Below the pieces are notes generated by a model. The model was not told the origin of the DNA. It saw nothing but the letters and a program-made list of their open reading frames with translations, and made no database searches. From Pseudooceanicola nanhaiensis (GTDB taxonomy: Bacteria; Pseudomonadota; Alphaproteobacteria; Rhodobacterales; Rhodobacteraceae): a DNA stretch of 64,000 bases. Made by a program: the position numbers and the translations under genes. This document shows positions 47,523 through 58,599 of the stretch, piece after piece. The stretch lies in contig NZ_JAIUZP010000004.1 of the NCBI RefSeq assembly GCF_020171315.1, forward strand, positions 372,001-436,000, in the 5' to 3' direction. Position 1 is the first letter of the stretch. Every line of letters begins with the position of its first letter.

Positions 47523-49151
47523 CTATTCTGCCGCCTGCACCGCCGCGCAATCGCGCATCAGCTTCCAGCGCACCGCATCCAGCAGCGCCTCGAAGGAGGC
47601 ATCGACGATATTGGCCGAGACGCCCACGGTCGACCACCGCCGCCCCGCGCCATCCTCGCTGTCGATGATGACCCGTGTCACGGCCTCGGTCCCGCCCTGG
47701 GTGATGCGCACCTTGAAGTCCACGAGCCGCATGTCGTCGATCACCGCCTGGTAGCGGCCCAGGTCCTTCGACAGCGCCTTGGAGAGCGCGTTGACCGGGC
47801 CCCGGTCGGTGCCCATCTCGTCGAGGCTCTCGGAGACCGAGAGCAGTTTCTCCCCGTCGATCCAGACCACCACGACCGCCTCGGAGAGCGTCACCACACG
47901 CCCCTTCGCGTCGCGCCGCCGCTCCACGGTCACCTTGTAGCGCTCCACGTCGAAGAAGGCGGGCGCCTGCCCCAGCTCGCCCCGCGCCAGCAGCTCGAAA
48001 CTCGCCTGCGCGCTGTCGTAGGTATAGCCCTGGTCCTCGCGCGCCTTCACCTCGGTCAGGATCCGCCCGAGCGCCGGGTCGCCCTTCTCCACCACGATGC
48101 CCGCATCGGCCAGCCGGGCGCGCAGGTTGCTCTGCCCGGCCTGGTTCGACATCGGGATGATGCGCTCGTTGCCCACCAGCCCCGGGTCGATATGTTCGTA
48201 GGTCGAGGGGTCCTTGATGATCGCGCTCGCATGGAGCCCCGCCTTGTGGGCAAAGGCCGAGGAGCCGACAAAGGGCGCCTGTTTCACCGGCACGCGGTTC
48301 AGGATGTCATCCAGCTGCCGCGACAGCAGCGTCAGCCCCTGCAGCGCCGCGCGGCTGACCCCGGTCTCGAAGCGGCTGGCATAGGGCTCCTTCAGCGCCA
48401 GCGTGGCGATCAGCGTCACGAGGTTGGCATTGCCACAGCGCTCGCCCAAGCCGTTCAGCGTGCCCTGGATCTGGCGCGCGCCCGCATCCACCGCCGCCAG
48501 CGACCCCGCCACCGCATTGGCGGTGTCATTGTGGGTGTGGATGCCCAGCCGATCGCCGGGAATGCCAGCTGCGATCACCTCCGCCACGATCTGCCCGATC
48601 TCCGCGGGCAGCGTGCCGCCATTGGTGTCGCACAACACGATCCACCGCGCGCCCGCCGCTTCCGCCGCCTGCAGGCAGGTCAGCGCATAGGCCCGGTTGG
48701 CCTTCCAGCCGTCAAAGAAATGCTCCGCGTCGAACAGCGCCTCGCGCCCCTGCGCCACGATATGCGCGATCGAGGCGCGGATGTTCTCGACGTTCTCCTC
48801 CAGCGCGATCCCCAGCGCCGCGGTGACGTGGAAATCATGGGTCTTGCCCACGAGACAGACCGAACCCGTGCCCGCGTTCATCACCGCCGCCAGCACCTCG
48901 TCATTGGCGGCGGAGCGCCCGGCCCGCTTGGTCATGCCGAAGGCGGTCATCCGCGCCCGGGTCTGGGGCGCCACGTCGAAAAACGCGCTGTCGGTCGGGT
49001 TCGCCCCGGGCCAGCCGCCCTCGATGTAATCCACCCCCAGCCGGTCCAGCGCCTCGGCGATGCGGATCTTCTCCGCCGTCGAGAACTGCACCCCCTGCGT
49101 CTGCTGTCCATCCCGCAGCGTCGTATCGTAAAGCCAGAGCCTCTCCCGCAT
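47523..49151 (-). CDS. cimA: (R)-citramalate synthase
   Basis: Predicted 542 residues. The HMGL-like barrel has LYDTTLRDGQQTQGVQFST at the N-terminus and HTHNDTANAVAGSLAAVDAGA with the metal-binding His pair. The C-terminal LeuA-type dimer/regulatory domain (about 390-530) is complete. It condenses acetyl-CoA and pyruvate to citramalate, a threonine-independent route to isoleucine. GTG at 49154 directly precedes the ATG used here. A hairpin repeat lies 12-85 bp upstream. Confidence 0.92.
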   Translation of the reverse strand: MRERLWLYDTTLRDGQQTQGVQFSTAEKIRIAEALDRLGVDYIEGGWPGANPTDSAFFDVAPQTRARMTAFGMTKRAGRSAANDEVLAAVMNAGTGSVCLVGKTHDFHVTAALGIALEENVENIRASIAHIVAQGREALFDAEHFFDGWKANRAYALTCLQAAEAAGARWIVLCDTNGGTLPAEIGQIVAEVIAAGIPGDRLGIHTHNDTANAVAGSLAAVDAGARQIQGTLNGLGERCGNANLVTLIATLALKEPYASRFETGVSRAALQGLTLLSRQLDDILNRVPVKQAPFVGSSAFAHKAGLHASAIIKDPSTYEHIDPGLVGNERIIPMSNQAGQSNLRARLADAGIVVEKGDPALGRILTEVKAREDQGYTYDSAQASFELLARGELGQAPAFFDVERYKVTVERRRDAKGRVVTLSEAVVVVWIDGEKLLSVSESLDEMGTDRGPVNALSKALSKDLGRYQAVIDDMRLVDFKVRITQGGTEAVTRVIIDSEDGAGRRWSTVGVSANIVDASFEALLDAVRWKLMRDCAAVQAAE

Positions 49152-49162
49152 CACGCGCCCCT

Positions 49163-49236
49163 CCCATCCACTGTTTCAAAATATCCTCGGGGGGAATTGG
49201 ACCGCAGCGCGGTCCAAGGGGGGCAGACAGCCCCCC
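49163..49236 (-). repeat. GGGGGC-TGTCTG / GAGGATATTT intergenic element, copy 1
   Basis: On the minus strand the order is GGGGGG-CTGTCTG-CCCCCC, a second hairpin TTGGACCGC-GCT-GCGGTCCAA, then CCCCCC and GAGGATATTT, then ACAGTGGATGGG. The same order and conserved ends recur at 62415-62476 with an unrelated middle hairpin. It sits between cysS and cimA, ending just before the cimA start. Confidence 0.8.
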
Positions 49237-49272
49237 GCCCCGCCCGCCGCAGGCGCATCCCCCCGGCCATGA

Positions 49273-50670
<1,398 letters not shown>

Positions 50671-50699
50671 AGGATCTCACTCCTCAGCGCCACTCGCGC

Positions 50700-50754
50700 C
50701 GCGGGCTCGTCAGGATCGTTGGGAAGGGGAACGATGCGTTGGCCCGCGTGACGA
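50700..50754 (-). promoter_or_regulatory. Competing hairpins between the Cys leader ORF and cysS
   Basis: On the transcript, TCGTCA (50754-50749) can pair with TGACGA (50712-50707), and CGCGGGC (50748-50742) with GCCCGCG (50706-50700). The order of the arms makes the two pairings mutually exclusive, and both enclose the inner hairpin ATCGTT/AACGAT (50735-50715). There is no T run, so control of translation or rho access is more likely than an intrinsic terminator. A GCGC-GAGTG-GCGC hairpin follows just before the cysS ribosome site. Confidence 0.5.
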
Positions 50755-50756
50755 TG

Positions 50757-50801
50757 TCAGCAGGTAATAATGCAGCAGATGATGATGCGGGCGTCGTTCA
50801 T
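50757..50801 (-). CDS. Cysteine-rich leader peptide of cysS (14 residues)
   Basis: A minus-strand ATG opens the frame MNDARIIICCIITC and stops at TGA, 86 nt before the cysS ATG. Three of 14 codons are TGC, two in tandem and one as the last sense codon, in front of the cysteinyl-tRNA synthetase gene. A CGGAA motif is the only ribosome site. This is the classic composition of a ribosome-mediated attenuation leader. Translation is not proven by the sequence. Confidence 0.65.
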   Translation of the reverse strand: MNDARIIICCIITC

Positions 50802-50939
50802 GGTTCCGGGGCTTAGCCCATTGCACCCCGTCTGCCAAGTCCCTATGTCCCCACCACCCCCGGAAGGACCCTGCCTGCAGCGCATGAGCCCTCCCCCGCC
50901 GAGAGCGAAAATAGGCGCATTTTTCAGGGAACGGGGTGC

Positions 50940-50968
50940 TTGACACAGAAGTCCACGCTGCCTAACTC
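50940..50968 (+). promoter_or_regulatory. groESL promoter
   Basis: TTGACA at 50940-50945, a 17-bp spacer, then TAACTC at 50963-50968. This is close to the sigma-70 consensus; CTTGAC could also serve RpoH. The predicted start is next to the CIRCE element. Confidence 0.7.
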
Positions 50969-50975
50969 TCCGCCA

Positions 50976-51002
50976 TTAGCACTCGCCACCGGTGAGTGAT
51001 AA
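50976..51002 (+). promoter_or_regulatory. CIRCE element (HrcA operator) of groESL
   Basis: TTAGCACTC-N9-GAGTGATAA matches the CIRCE consensus TTAGCACTC-N9-GAGTGCTAA with one mismatch. HrcA binds CIRCE and represses groE; the element also lies in the mRNA leader. It is 64 bp before the groES start. Confidence 0.93.
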
Positions 51003-51065
51003 CGACCGAAGGGGCCCTGCCCTGGCCGGTCAAGGGAGTAACCTGTGAGCCAAGGAGCCTCAGAG

Positions 51066-51353
51066 ATGGCATTCAAACCGCTTCATGACCGTGTGGTGGT
51101 CAAGCGCGTCGAAAGCGAAGCTAAAACCGCCGGCGGCCTGATCATCCCCGACAGCGCGAAAGAGAAACCCGCAGAAGGCGAAATCATCGCCGTGGGTGAA
51201 GGCGCGCGCAAGGACAGCGGCGAACTAATCGCAATGTCCGTGAAGGAAGGCGACAAGGTCCTGTTCGGCAAATGGTCGGGCACCGAGATCACGCTGGACG
51301 GTCAGGAACTGCTGATCATGAAGGAAAGCGACATCCTGGGCATCATCGCCTGA
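51066..51353 (+). CDS. groES: Co-chaperonin GroES
   Basis: 95 residues of normal length: [20 protein letters not shown], the mobile loop [19 protein letters not shown], and [20 protein letters not shown]. It caps the GroEL ring during folding. The ATG giving MAFKPL is chosen over an upstream in-frame start; AGGAG lies nearby. groEL follows after 43 nt. Confidence 0.98.
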   Translation: MAFKPLHDRVVVKRVESEAKTAGGLIIPDSAKEKPAEGEIIAVGEGARKDSGELIAMSVKEGDKVLFGKWSGTEITLDGQELLIMKESDILGIIA

Positions 51354-51384
51354 TATCGCCTTTTCCCCATCCACCCCATTTTGA

Positions 51385-53040
<1,656 letters not shown>

Positions 53041-53062
53041 TCTGCCGATCCTACCGGATTGG

Positions 53063-53093
53063 GAAAGGGGTCCTTCGGGGCCCCTTTCTTTTT
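53063..53093 (+). terminator. Rho-independent terminator after groEL
   Basis: GAAAGGGG pairs with CCCCTTTC around about 10 nt including TTCG, followed by five Ts. Confidence 0.88.
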
Positions 53094-53176
53094 GCCCGCC
53101 CCTAATCTGACGGGGACGCCGCCTCCCGGGCGCGGCTTCGATACCTCCCTGCATACCGGCCGGTCGCGCTTCCGGC

Positions 53177-53219
53177 CCGGGGCCAACTCCGGGGCCTGAT
53201 CCGGGGCCTGATCCGGGGC
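53177..53219. repeat. 12-bp tandem repeat, about 3.6 units
   Basis: CCGGGGCCAACT, CCGGGGCCTGAT, CCGGGGCCTGAT and the partial CCGGGGC follow each other without gaps. It is in the groEL-GNAT intergenic region (53094-53504), in which I see no gene, only very GC-rich sequence. The array may vary in length between strains. Confidence 0.8.
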
Positions 53220-53504
53220 ACGCCGCGATGCACCGTCGTGGCGCGCGCCCTTCGCCACTGAGGACTGTCGCCACGTCACCCCCCCCCTCCGCGTCTCCGC
53301 GCCCACGGCCCCGTCCGGCGCCCTGCCAAGTGTTGCTGCGCAGGCGATGACGCCCGTCCGCCCGCGCCTCCCCCCACCCGGGCCGCGCAGCCCCATCCGA
53401 CCGGAAAGTGTCGTCCTACCAACAATTTGCTTGCATCGCGCCGCGATGCGGCGACACTGTCACGACATCGTCACATCCCCATTTCCGGCGTACCCGACCT
53501 GTCC

Positions 53505-53987
53505 ATGCTTCTCAGATTTGTCCTTCCCGAAGACCGTGACGCGATCAGCGAGGTGCTGAGCGAAGCCTTCAAGCGCGACACCGAGGCACAGCTTGTCACC
53601 ACCCTGCGCAACAGCGGGGATATGGCGCTGGAACTGGTGGCCGTGGTGGATCACAAGATCGTCGGCTACGTGGGCTTTGCCCGGCATTACCAGCCGCGCG
53701 GCTGGTACTCGCTCTCGCCCGTGGCCGTCCGCCCCCGCTACCAGCGGCGCGGCATCGGGGCCGAGCTGATCCGCTACGGGCTCGACTATGCCCGGCAGGC
53801 GCGCACGCCCGCCGTGACTGTGCTGGGGGATCTGGCCTACTACCGGCGCTTCGGCTTCACCAACAAGGCGGCAGAGAACCTCTCGACCCCCTTCCCGCCG
53901 GAGCACACCGGCCTCTACCCGATCGCCCCCGGCACCGCGGGCCTGAAGGCAGAGCTGATCTACGCCGACGCCTTCACCCGCTTCTGA
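53505..53987 (+). CDS. GNAT family N-acetyltransferase (YhbS-like)
   Basis: 160 residues. LSPVAVRPRYQRRGIGAELI is the acetyl-CoA motif, and VTVLGDLAYYRRFGF followed by a Pro-rich FPPEHTGLYPIAPG resembles YhbS-type acetyltransferases. The ATG giving MLLRFVLPEDRDAI is chosen; upstream codons are not family-like. The acceptor is unknown. It may share a transcript with phnM 38 nt downstream. Confidence 0.86.
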   Translation: MLLRFVLPEDRDAISEVLSEAFKRDTEAQLVTTLRNSGDMALELVAVVDHKIVGYVGFARHYQPRGWYSLSPVAVRPRYQRRGIGAELIRYGLDYARQARTPAVTVLGDLAYYRRFGFTNKAAENLSTPFPPEHTGLYPIAPGTAGLKAELIYADAFTRF

Positions 53988-54025
53988 GGCTTCCGCCCGG
54001 CGCCGTCTGCGCCTATGAGGCGGAT

Positions 54026-55177
54026 ATGTCTGCTGCCCCTGCCCTTCCCCCGCTTGCGCCCTTCCACATCACGGGGGCCGAGATCCTGCATCCCGCCGGT
54101 GCAGGCACCGCCCCGCTGGGGATCAGCGGCGAGTGTCTCGTCGCGGGCACCCCGGGCCGGGCGGTCAACCTTGCGGGCTGGTGCGTGCTGCCGGGGATCG
54201 TCGATCCCCATGGCGACGGCTTCGAACGGCACCTCGCCCCGCGGCGCGGCGCTCTGCGAGACGTGGACTCGGGCCTCTATGCCGCAGAGGCGGAGCTGGC
54301 CGCGAACGGGATCACCACGGCCACGCTGGCGCAGTTCTGGAGCTGGGAAGGCGGCATGCGCAGCCCCGAGTTCGCCTGCGCCATGCTGGAGGCGCTGGAA
54401 CGCGTCCGCCCGCAGGTGGCCACCGACCTGCGCGCGCAGCTGCGGCTGGAGGTCGGGCTGGTGGAGGATTACCCGCGTGTGCTCGAAATCGTCCGGCAAC
54501 ACGGGGTGCGCTACCTCGTCTTCAACGACCACCTGCCCCACGCGGCACTGGAGAAGGGCAAGCGCCCGCCCCGCCTGACCGGGCAGGCCCTGAAAAGCGG
54601 CCGCTCGCCCGAGGCACACCTTGCGCTGATGCAAAGGCTGCACGAGGGCCGCGCCCAGTGGCCCGCCGCCCTTGCCCCCCTGATCGACGCGCTGACCGAC
54701 GAGGGCGTGGCGCTTGGCAGCCACGACGATGCCACCACCGCGGACCGCGACGTCTGGGCCGCGCGCGGCGTGGCCATCTCGGAGTTCCCCGAAACCCGCG
54801 AGGCCGCGCTTGCCGCGCAGGGCCCCGTCGTCATGGGCGCGCCCAACGTGGTGCGCGGCGGCAGCCATGCCGGCAAGATCAGCGCCGCCGACCTCGTGGC
54901 CGAAGGGCTGGTGAGCGCGCTTGCCTCCGACTACCACTACCCCGCCCCACGACAGGCCGCCCTCGCCCTCGCGCCCCGGATGGGGCTGGCGGCGGCATGG
55001 GCGCTCGTCTCCTCGGAGCCCGCGCAGATGCTGGGCCTCACGGATCGCGGCACGCTGGCCCCCGGCCTGCGCGCCGACCTCACCGTGATCGACCGCGAGA
55101 CAGGCCGCGTCGGCGCGACCCTCGCGGCGGGGCGGATCACCTACCTCGCCGGGGCCGCGCCTGCCTTCCTCGCCTAG
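54026..55177 (+). CDS. phnM: PhnM-type phosphonate hydrolase (ribose 1-methylphosphonate 5-triphosphate diphosphatase)
   Basis: Predicted 383-residue amidohydrolase. LPGIVDPHGDGFERHLAPRR is the PhnM-specific metal motif (a DxHGD variant of HxH); GSHDDATTADRDVW, SEFPETREAA, and the distal SALASDYHYPAPRQAA with its Asp are all present. In the C-P lyase pathway it removes diphosphate before carbon-phosphorus cleavage. No other phn gene is in the window, so it is either a solitary copy or serves a distant operon. Its stop overlaps the tag stop by 4 nt, tail to tail. Confidence 0.88.
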   Translation: MSAAPALPPLAPFHITGAEILHPAGAGTAPLGISGECLVAGTPGRAVNLAGWCVLPGIVDPHGDGFERHLAPRRGALRDVDSGLYAAEAELAANGITTATLAQFWSWEGGMRSPEFACAMLEALERVRPQVATDLRAQLRLEVGLVEDYPRVLEIVRQHGVRYLVFNDHLPHAALEKGKRPPRLTGQALKSGRSPEAHLALMQRLHEGRAQWPAALAPLIDALTDEGVALGSHDDATTADRDVWAARGVAISEFPETREAALAAQGPVVMGAPNVVRGGSHAGKISAADLVAEGLVSALASDYHYPAPRQAALALAPRMGLAAAWALVSSEPAQMLGLTDRGTLAPGLRADLTVIDRETGRVGATLAAGRITYLAGAAPAFLA

Positions 55178-55764
55178 CGGGTCGCCATCGCCCTGACCCG
55201 CTCGTGGCAATGGCAGGTGGTGAGGTGATCGTTCACCATCCCCACCGCCTCCATGAAGGCATAGACGATCGTCGGCCCGACAAAGCGGAAGCCCGCCTTG
55301 CGCAGGTCCTTGGAAATCTGCACCGACAGCGGCGTCTGGGTCGGCACCTCTGCATGGGTGGCATAGCCCGGCTGAAGCGGCGCACCCTCCACGTAGCGCC
55401 ACAGGAACTGATCGAAGCCCTCGCGGCCCGCGATCTCGCAATAGGCCTGCGCATTGCCGATGGTGGCCTCGATCTTGCCGCGGTGGCGGATGATGCCCGG
55501 ATTGCCCAGCAGGCGGACCACATCCTCCTCGCCCCAGCCCGCGATCACCTCGGGGGCGAAGCCGGCGAAGGCCTCGCGGAAGGCGTCGCGCTTGCGCAGG
55601 ATGGTGATCCAGCTCAGGCCCGCCTGGAACCCGTCGAGGATCAGCTTCTCCCAGAGCGCCCGGGCGTCCCATTCCGGCACGCCCCATTCCTCGTCGTGGT
55701 AGGCCTGATAGATCGGATCCTGCCCCACCCAGGCACAGCGCGGCAAATCGGGGATCTGGGACAT
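55174..55764 (-). CDS. tag: DNA-3-methyladenine glycosylase I
   Basis: Predicted 196 residues. CAWVGQDPIYQAYHDEEWGVP at the N-terminus, the HhH-like region LSWITILRKRDAFREAFAGF, and the C-terminal zinc ligands (TCHCHERV) are the Tag family pattern. It excises 3-methyladenine from alkylated DNA. It is convergent with phnM, overlapping by 4 nt, with no visible alkylation-response site. Confidence 0.95.
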   Translation of the reverse strand: MSQIPDLPRCAWVGQDPIYQAYHDEEWGVPEWDARALWEKLILDGFQAGLSWITILRKRDAFREAFAGFAPEVIAGWGEEDVVRLLGNPGIIRHRGKIEATIGNAQAYCEIAGREGFDQFLWRYVEGAPLQPGYATHAEVPTQTPLSVQISKDLRKAGFRFVGPTIVYAFMEAVGMVNDHLTTCHCHERVRAMATR

Positions 55765-55823
55765 GTGGGGCCCTCCGTCAGGGAAAATTAAGCAATCGGC
55801 CGCAGGATGCGCCCGTTACAGAT

Positions 55824-56690
55824 GTGCCGGAAAAACGCGGGCGGGGCCAGATCATGCAGGCAGGCGGACGGGACCTGAGGGATATTCCAGCAGCAGCGCG
55901 CGATCCGCTGTCCGCCGCAATCGGCGGGCGCGACGCCGAAACGCTGGAACTTGTCCGCCGCGCCGTGGCCGCCCGGGATGTGCTGCTGGCCTTCCAGCCC
56001 GTGGTGGATGCCCGCGATCCGCGCCGAGTGGCCTTCTACGAGGGGCTGATCCGCATTCTCGACCCCGAGGGGCGGCCGGTGCCCGCGGGCGATTTCCTCC
56101 CCGCGGTGGAGGCGACGCCGACGGGGCGGGAGATCGACTGCCTCGCCCTCGAGATGGGGCTGGAGGTGCTGGCGCGTCAGCCCGATATCCGGCTCTCCAT
56201 CAACATGTCCGCCCGCTCCATCGGTTACCGCCGCTGGCTGCGGGTGCTGCGCGCCGGACTGATGCGGGACGAAACCGTGGGCCCGCGCCTGATCCTCGAA
56301 ATAAGCGAACCCTCGGCGATGCAGGTCCCGGAACTGGTGACCGCCTTCATGGCCGATCTCCAGCGGCAGGGGATCAGTTTTGCGCTGGATGATTTCGGCA
56401 CCGGGGTGACCGTGCTGCGCTACTTCCGCGATTTCCTCTTCGACATCGCCAAGATCGACGGCGCCTTCGTGCGCGGCGTGTCCCGGAACCCCGACAATCA
56501 GGCGCTCGTGGGCGCGCTGATCGACGTGGCGCGGCAGTTCGACATGTTCACGGTCGCCGAGGCGGTGGAGCGCGCCGCCGATGCGGCCTGGCTGACGCAG
56601 GCCGGGGTCGATTGCCTGCAGGGATATTACTTCGGCGCGCCCACGGTGCATCCGCCCTGGCACGCCCCCGCCGCGCGCACGGGGACATAG
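55824..56690 (+). CDS. EAL-domain protein, probable c-di-GMP phosphodiesterase
   Basis: 288 residues if started at GTG 55824; ATG at 55854 is equally possible. A short N-terminal part of about 40 residues precedes one EAL domain without GGDEF. The ExL motif is EGL (YEGLIRI). Other active-site residues are kept: the Asn of INMSA, LEISE, DDFGTG, AKIDGAFV, AEAVE and the Gln of LQGYYFGAP. An intact set argues for catalysis, hydrolysing c-di-GMP to pGpG in the cytoplasm. No sensor or membrane segment is visible. Confidence 0.85.
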   Translation: MPEKRGRGQIMQAGGRDLRDIPAAARDPLSAAIGGRDAETLELVRRAVAARDVLLAFQPVVDARDPRRVAFYEGLIRILDPEGRPVPAGDFLPAVEATPTGREIDCLALEMGLEVLARQPDIRLSINMSARSIGYRRWLRVLRAGLMRDETVGPRLILEISEPSAMQVPELVTAFMADLQRQGISFALDDFGTGVTVLRYFRDFLFDIAKIDGAFVRGVSRNPDNQALVGALIDVARQFDMFTVAEAVERAADAAWLTQAGVDCLQGYYFGAPTVHPPWHAPAARTGT

Positions 56691-57224
56691 CGGCCAGTTG
56701 CGCAAGGCCCGGCGTCCATCCGGCTCTCCGGATGACACGGCGACCTCGGCGGCACTTCCTGCACCGAAATCCCCCCACCCGTGCCGCATGGCAGGACCGC
56801 ACAGCAGGACCACCTGGCAGGGTCGCCAACCTAGACCGGCCATCCCGCCCCCGTCACCGCCCGTTGGTCGCGGTAGACCCGCATGGGATCGGCCGCCCCG
56901 CCGAAACCGCCAGAACCGGCACAAGTTCGCGCATGGCGGGAGCCATGCACAGGGCACAATCCATACCCTTCCGTAGCGACCGGCTTGCCCCCTCACCGCG
57001 CCCACCTTCGGAAAACCGCACCAAATCCCCTTATTTCAATGGCTTGCGCTCCCAAAACCCGCTCCCGCGCCGCCGAAAGCTCTGCACTGCGGCAAAACGC
57101 TCTGCTGCGACGCGGCCATTGTGACCTTGCGGCAGATGCACTACTCCTTGGGACAGCCGCGGGGTGGTCCGACCCGGCGTTGGCCGGACCGGGCCTTCCG
57201 CACCCAAAAGTGGAGGACCACATC
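56691..57224. other. 534-nt intergenic region upstream of phaA
   Basis: No gene with a credible start is seen on either strand. It holds an ATCCGG-CTCT-CCGGAT hairpin (about 56718-56733) after the EAL gene and a promoter-like pair TTGTGA (57119-57124) with TACTCC (57142-57147), 17 bp apart and 78 bp before phaA. TGC/GCA-rich stretches near 57085-57140 could be PhaR-type sites but do not match a clear consensus. Confidence 0.4.
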
Positions 57225-58400
57225 ATGACCAATGTCGTTATCGCCTCGGCGGGCCGTACCCCCGTCGGTTCCTTCCTCGGCTCCTTTGCCAATACGCCGG
57301 CCCATGACCTTGGCTCGGCCGTGCTCAAAGGCATCGTGGAACGCGCCGGGATCGAACCGGGCGAAGTCTCCGAGACGATCCTCGGCCAGGTGCTGACCGC
57401 CGGTCAGGGCCAGAACCCGGCCCGTCAGGCCCATATCAACGCCGGCCTGCCGATCGAAAGCGCCGCCTGGAGCATCAACCAGGTCTGCGGTTCGGGCCTG
57501 CGGGCTGTGGCGCTCGGCGCCCAGCACGTCATGCTGGGCGATGCGGATATCGTGGCCGCGGGCGGTCAGGAAAACATGTCGCTTTCGCCCCATGTCAGCC
57601 ACCTGCGCGCCGGTCACAAGATGGGCGACGTCAAGTACATCGATTCGATGATCAAGGACGGTCTCTGGGATGCCTTCAACGGCTACCACATGGGCCAGAC
57701 CGCCGAGAACGTCGCCGAGAAGTGGCAGATTTCCCGCGAGCAGCAGGATGAATTCGCCGTCGCCTCGCAGAACAAGGCCGAAGCCGCCCAGAAGGCCGGC
57801 CGGTTCGTGGATGAGATCATCCCCTTCACCGTGAAGGGCCGCAAGGGCGACACGGTGGTCGATGCCGACGAATACATCCGTCACGGTGCCACCATCGAGG
57901 CGATGCAGAAACTGCGCCCCGCCTTCACCAAGGATGGCTCGGTCACCGCGGCAAACGCCTCGGGCATCAACGACGGCGCTGCCGGCGTGCTGCTGATGAG
58001 CGCCGAGAACGCCGAGAAGCGCGGCATCACCCCGCTGGCGCGGATCGTCTCCTATGCCACCGCCGGGCTCGACCCGTCGATCATGGGCGTTGGGCCGATC
58101 TACGCATCGCGCAAGGCGCTGGAAAAAGCCGGCTGGAAGCCCGAGGATCTCGACCTCGTGGAAGCCAACGAGGCCTTCGCCGCGCAGGCCTGCGCCGTGA
58201 ACAAGGACATGGGCTGGGATCCGGCCATCGTGAACGTGAACGGCGGCGCCATCGCCATCGGTCACCCGATCGGTGCCTCGGGCTGCCGCGTCCTGAACAC
58301 CCTGCTCTTCGAGATGCAGCGCCGCGACGCCAAGAAAGGCCTCGCCACGCTCTGCATCGGCGGCGGCATGGGTGTTGCCATGTGCCTCGAACGTCCCTGA
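57225..58400 (+). CDS. phaA: Acetyl-CoA C-acetyltransferase (beta-ketothiolase)
   Basis: Predicted 391-residue thiolase joining two acetyl-CoA into acetoacetyl-CoA, the first step of polyhydroxybutyrate synthesis. The active-site Cys is in [14 protein letters not shown] (about residue 88); [15 protein letters not shown] and the second Cys in [10 protein letters not shown] are complete. The ATG is preceded by GGAGGA; the open frame upstream lacks thiolase features. phaB follows after about 200 nt with its own leader. Confidence 0.96.
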   Translation: MTNVVIASAGRTPVGSFLGSFANTPAHDLGSAVLKGIVERAGIEPGEVSETILGQVLTAGQGQNPARQAHINAGLPIESAAWSINQVCGSGLRAVALGAQHVMLGDADIVAAGGQENMSLSPHVSHLRAGHKMGDVKYIDSMIKDGLWDAFNGYHMGQTAENVAEKWQISREQQDEFAVASQNKAEAAQKAGRFVDEIIPFTVKGRKGDTVVDADEYIRHGATIEAMQKLRPAFTKDGSVTAANASGINDGAAGVLLMSAENAEKRGITPLARIVSYATAGLDPSIMGVGPIYASRKALEKAGWKPEDLDLVEANEAFAAQACAVNKDMGWDPAIVNVNGGAIAIGHPIGASGCRVLNTLLFEMQRRDAKKGLATLCIGGGMGVAMCLERP

Positions 58401-58524
58401 CCCAAGTGCACGACGGGGGGCCCTGCCCCTCGTCATTCCCCTGTCATCTCAACGCTCTAGGGCAAGGATGACGGGGCTTGGCCTTCGCCGGGCGGCAGAC
58501 CGCCGCCCTGCGACAAAAGCCACA

Positions 58525-58541
58525 GCGCAATAATATTGCGC
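58525..58541. promoter_or_regulatory. Operator-like palindrome upstream of phaB
   Basis: GCGCAATA and TATTGCGC form perfect 8-bp arms around a single A, 59-75 bp before the phaB start. It lies in the phaA-phaB intergenic region, in AT-rich sequence that also suits a promoter. A dimeric repressor such as PhaR could bind, but this is not shown. Confidence 0.45.
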
Positions 58542-58599
58542 ACGAAGAAGTTAATGAGTAACAGAGTTACAAGAACAATTCCCAACGGAGGAGAGAATC

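Noticed and set aside
57085..57140. PhaR binding sites before phaA
   Set aside because: TGC and GCA triplets are frequent here, but none forms a clear CTGC-N3/4-GCAG site.
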